A stretch of 6,713 bases of DNA. It comes from Pirellulales bacterium. GTDB taxonomy: Bacteria; Planctomycetota; Planctomycetia; Pirellulales; Thermoguttaceae. The DNA lies in assembly GCA_030605745.1 (NCBI GenBank), contig JAUWHT010000303.1, positions 1 through 6,713 of the forward strand, read 5' to 3'. The position numbers and the translations under genes are program-made. The notes beneath the pieces were generated by a model. The model saw only the letters and a list, made by a program, of their open reading frames with translations, was not told the origin of the DNA and did not search any database. This document shows positions 5,659 to 6,713 of the stretch, in pieces; positions within the stretch are counted from its first letter, which is position 1; the number at the start of each line of letters is the position of its first letter.

Positions 5659-5807
5659 CACTGCTTCGCAGAAGCAGTGCCCCGCCAAAACCGTAGAGCT
5701 ATCGCAGCACTGCTTCTGCGAAGCATTCGAGGGTAACTGAAACGTCCACCTCTCCTAAAGGAGGGGCCTAAACACCGCCTACGGCGGACACGCCCGTAAA
5801 CGGGCGT
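5659..5807. repeat. Cluster of five short perfect hairpins
   Basis: Five stem-loops in about 150 nt: 5659-5679 (9-bp arms, CACTGCTTC first arm, loop GCA); 5711-5725 (TGCTTC/GAAGCA, loop TGC, a partial copy of the first with the loop complemented); 5749-5766 (CTCCT/AGGAG core plus flanking pairs, loop AA); 5775-5787 (CCGCC/GGCGG, loop TAC); 5790-5807 (ACGCCCGT/ACGGGCGT, loop AA). The last ends 38 nt before the -35 box of the downstream promoter. None has a T-run typical of intrinsic terminators. Confidence 0.7.
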
Positions 5808-5845
5808 AAGTGGCATACGAGGGGCGGAATTTTCGATTCGGGCGC

Positions 5846-5875
5846 TTGACAGGGTTGCAGCGGATATGGTATTCT
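5846..5875 (+). promoter_or_regulatory. Sigma-70-like promoter with extended -10 for the secreted protein gene
   Basis: A perfect -35 TTGACA (5846-5851) is followed after 18 nt by TATTCT (5870-5875, 4 of 6 matches to TATAAT), preceded by TGG (5867-5869), which is an extended -10 TGn element. Transcription would begin near 5882, giving a leader of about 165 nt before the ATG at 6049. Confidence 0.65.
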
Positions 5876-5881
5876 CAAAGT

Positions 5882-6048
5882 TGTGCTAGCAATGGGTGCT
5901 GGCATGGTGGGTTGGGCGGCCCGTGCGAAACGCGCAAATCTCGCCCGCGTTGAGTATATGCGATAATGAGAACAATCGCTCATAGGTAACACTTCGGCAC
6001 GGCCGGGGACCAGTGAACGGTTACAACGAATGAAAGGGGAACTGTAAG
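5882..6048 (+). other. Long 5' leader of the secreted protein gene
   Basis: About 165 nt between the predicted transcription start and the ATG. It holds an imperfect direct repeat (TGCTAGCAATGG at 5884-5895, TGCTGGCATGG at 5898-5908), a possible stem GGGCG (5914-5918)/CGCCC (5942-5946) and a short repeat GCGAT/ATCGC around 5960-5979. AAAGGGGA at 6033-6040, 8 nt before the ATG, is the ribosome binding site. I do not recognise a riboswitch class. Confidence 0.45.
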
Positions 6049-6713
6049 ATGGTACTAACAACAAACGCGAACGGTTGGAAGCGAGTGTATGTCTGGTTAG
6101 TCGCTGCGATGCTCTCGGTTGTGCTCGCGCAAGGGTCCGTGCCGGCAGCGACCGCTGCCGAGGAGCCGTTGATTAGTATAAGTTGGTTTCAGACAGGATC
6201 ATCAGACGAGGCACTGAAATGGGCAAGGAAGATGGGCGCGACCGAAATAATATTCGGCAACCCAAGCGTGGAAGACCTTAAGAAGGTCAAGGAGGCCGGC
6301 ATCAAGACGTGTGTGATCCCAGGCAGCGTCCCGTTGGTGTGTGACAAGGTTTGGAGAGACCAGCACCCCGAGCAGAGGCAGGTCTCCTATTGGCCAATAA
6401 GCGAAAAGGTGACCGCTACCGGGAAGCTCGTGGTTATCAAAATCGTCGGCGCGTTGACCAGAAGGCCGGGGTTCGTAATCAAGGTGGACGAGGTGCACGA
6501 CCCTAAGAAGTATTGGCACGTGTCCGACTGCACCACAGACCAAGAGGTGGATACGCGGGATTGGTCGTTCGACGCCGCGAAAAACGAGGTGCATATTCGT
6601 CAAGCAATCCCCGGGCACAGTTACCGTGTGGTTTACTTGGTTCGTACCCCGTTTGGGAACGCGGTAGGGACCGCCCTTGCGGGCGGCCCCCCGCACAGAT
6701 CCGTACGTGAGGA
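6049..6713 (+). CDS. Secreted protein of unknown function, 3'-incomplete and probably interrupted
   Basis: The frame opens at the ATG 6049, with AAAGGGGA 8 nt upstream, and stays open for 221 codons to the window edge. The N-terminus (WKR, then a hydrophobic run VYVWLVAAMLSVVLA) and the ATA/AEEP junction near residues 36-38 look like a signal peptide, so the protein is likely exported. The mature part begins PLISISWFQTGSSDEALKWA, then MGATEIIFGNPSVEDLKKVK and AGIKTCVIPG. This alternation of strands and helices resembles the opening of a TIM-barrel, perhaps a glycoside hydrolase-like fold, but I do not recognise the family. A beta-rich stretch follows (KLVVIKIVG, GFVIKVDEVHDP, PGHSYRVVYLV). 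From about codon 204 the frame enters sequence that looks like a group II intron end on the other strand, so residues after FG (202-203) are probably not native. Codon use is less GC-rich than in lpxC/lpxA. Confidence 0.7.
   Translation, partial: MVLTTNANGWKRVYVWLVAAMLSVVLAQGSVPAATAAEEPLISISWFQTGSSDEALKWARKMGATEIIFGNPSVEDLKKVKEAGIKTCVIPGSVPLVCDKVWRDQHPEQRQVSYWPISEKVTATGKLVVIKIVGALTRRPGFVIKVDEVHDPKKYWHVSDCTTDQEVDTRDWSFDAAKNEVHIRQAIPGHSYRVVYLVRTPFGNAVGTALAGGPPHRSVRE
6658..6713 (-). mobile_element. 3' end of a group II intron (part of domain V and domain VI), cut by the window edge
   Basis: Read on the minus strand, the sequence starts with CTCACGTACGGATCTGTG, which resembles the 3' half of the bacterial group II intron domain V (usual form CACGTACGGTTC). 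It is followed by a G-rich stem: GGGGGG, then CCGCCC (plus 6682-6687) with a GCAA loop and GGGCGG (plus 6672-6677), then TCCC and TACC. In that last stretch the A opposite plus 6665 would be the bulged branch-point adenosine of domain VI. The intron end would be 7-8 nt further, near plus 6657-6659. The catalytic AGC strand of domain V and any maturase ORF would lie beyond the right edge. Group II introns are self-splicing retroelements; this one would be antisense to the gene it sits in. The exact boundary is uncertain. Confidence 0.6.

Larger units (their letters stand above)
4983..5845. other. Noncoding region made of serial inverted repeats
   Basis: No supported gene in about 860 nt. The open frames have Pro/Arg/Ser-rich translations with no recognisable motif, and several run straight through palindromes. 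The region instead holds a chain of distinct hairpins. Those not listed separately are 5054-5097 (10-bp perfect arms AGTTTTGGCA/TGCCAAAACT), 5103-5121 (ATGCCG/CGGCAT), 5231-5253 (AAGTTG/CAACTT), 5536-5558 (CCAATT/AATTGG) and 5565-5607 (9-bp perfect arms CACCTTTTG/CAAAAGGTG). No tRNA or rRNA is visible. Confidence 0.65.

Noticed and set aside
5277..5736. Several overlapping open frames in the region after element 3
   Set aside because: They run through palindromes, have no motif or good ribosome binding site, and overlap each other on both strands.
5659..5807. Intrinsic terminators among the short hairpins
   Set aside because: None is followed by a run of T residues on either strand.
5882..6048. 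Riboswitch in the long leader
   Set aside because: No conserved core of a riboswitch class I know is visible, and the possible stems are short and imperfect.
6202..6696. Minus-strand open frame of 164 codons opposite the secreted-protein gene
   Set aside because: It begins inside the presumed intron end, and the plus-strand frame has a promoter, ribosome binding site and signal peptide.

Overview
The window most likely comes from a planctomycete, probably of the Pirellulales type. This is inferred from the gene order (ompH-like, lpxC, lpxA, Gfo/Idh oxidoreductase), the GC-rich coding sequence, the GIGYWSG signature in place of the usual GIGLHSG in LpxC, and repeat-rich intergenic DNA. It cannot be proved from the sequence alone.

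Layout. On the minus strand at the left edge are two signalling genes: a small single-domain response regulator (159-518) and, 21 nt after it, the N-terminus of an FHA-domain protein that runs off the window (1-137). A convincing sigma-70-like promoter for this pair lies at 590-618. From about 1008 to 4850, all on the plus strand, is an outer-membrane/lipid A cluster: a secreted OmpH/Skp-like chaperone, LpxC (UDP-3-O-acyl-GlcNAc deacetylase), LpxA (UDP-GlcNAc acyltransferase) and a Gfo/Idh/MocA oxidoreductase whose position next to lpxA recalls GnnA. LpxA and LpxC catalyse the first two steps of lipid A synthesis. OmpH/Skp proteins escort outer-membrane proteins through the periplasm. The oxidoreductase may modify the sugar nucleotide used by LpxA. 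lpxD, fabZ and lpxB are not in the window.

The junctions ompH/lpxC, lpxA/oxidoreductase and the end of the oxidoreductase gene each carry a palindromic element built from an 8-bp tandem unit (TAGCCTAA/CAGCCTAA on one arm, the complement on the other). Two of these elements run almost up to the start codon of the next gene, and neither of those genes has a recognisable Shine-Dalgarno site.

From 4983 to 5845 no gene is supported. The stretch is a chain of at least a dozen separate inverted repeats, ending in five short hairpins packed into 150 nt. A strong promoter with an extended -10 follows (5846-5875), then a leader of about 165 nt, then a secreted protein of unknown function (start 6049) that is still open at the right edge. 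The last ~55 nt, read on the minus strand, look like the end of domain V plus domain VI of a bacterial group II intron, so this last gene is probably interrupted by an intron inserted antisense to it.
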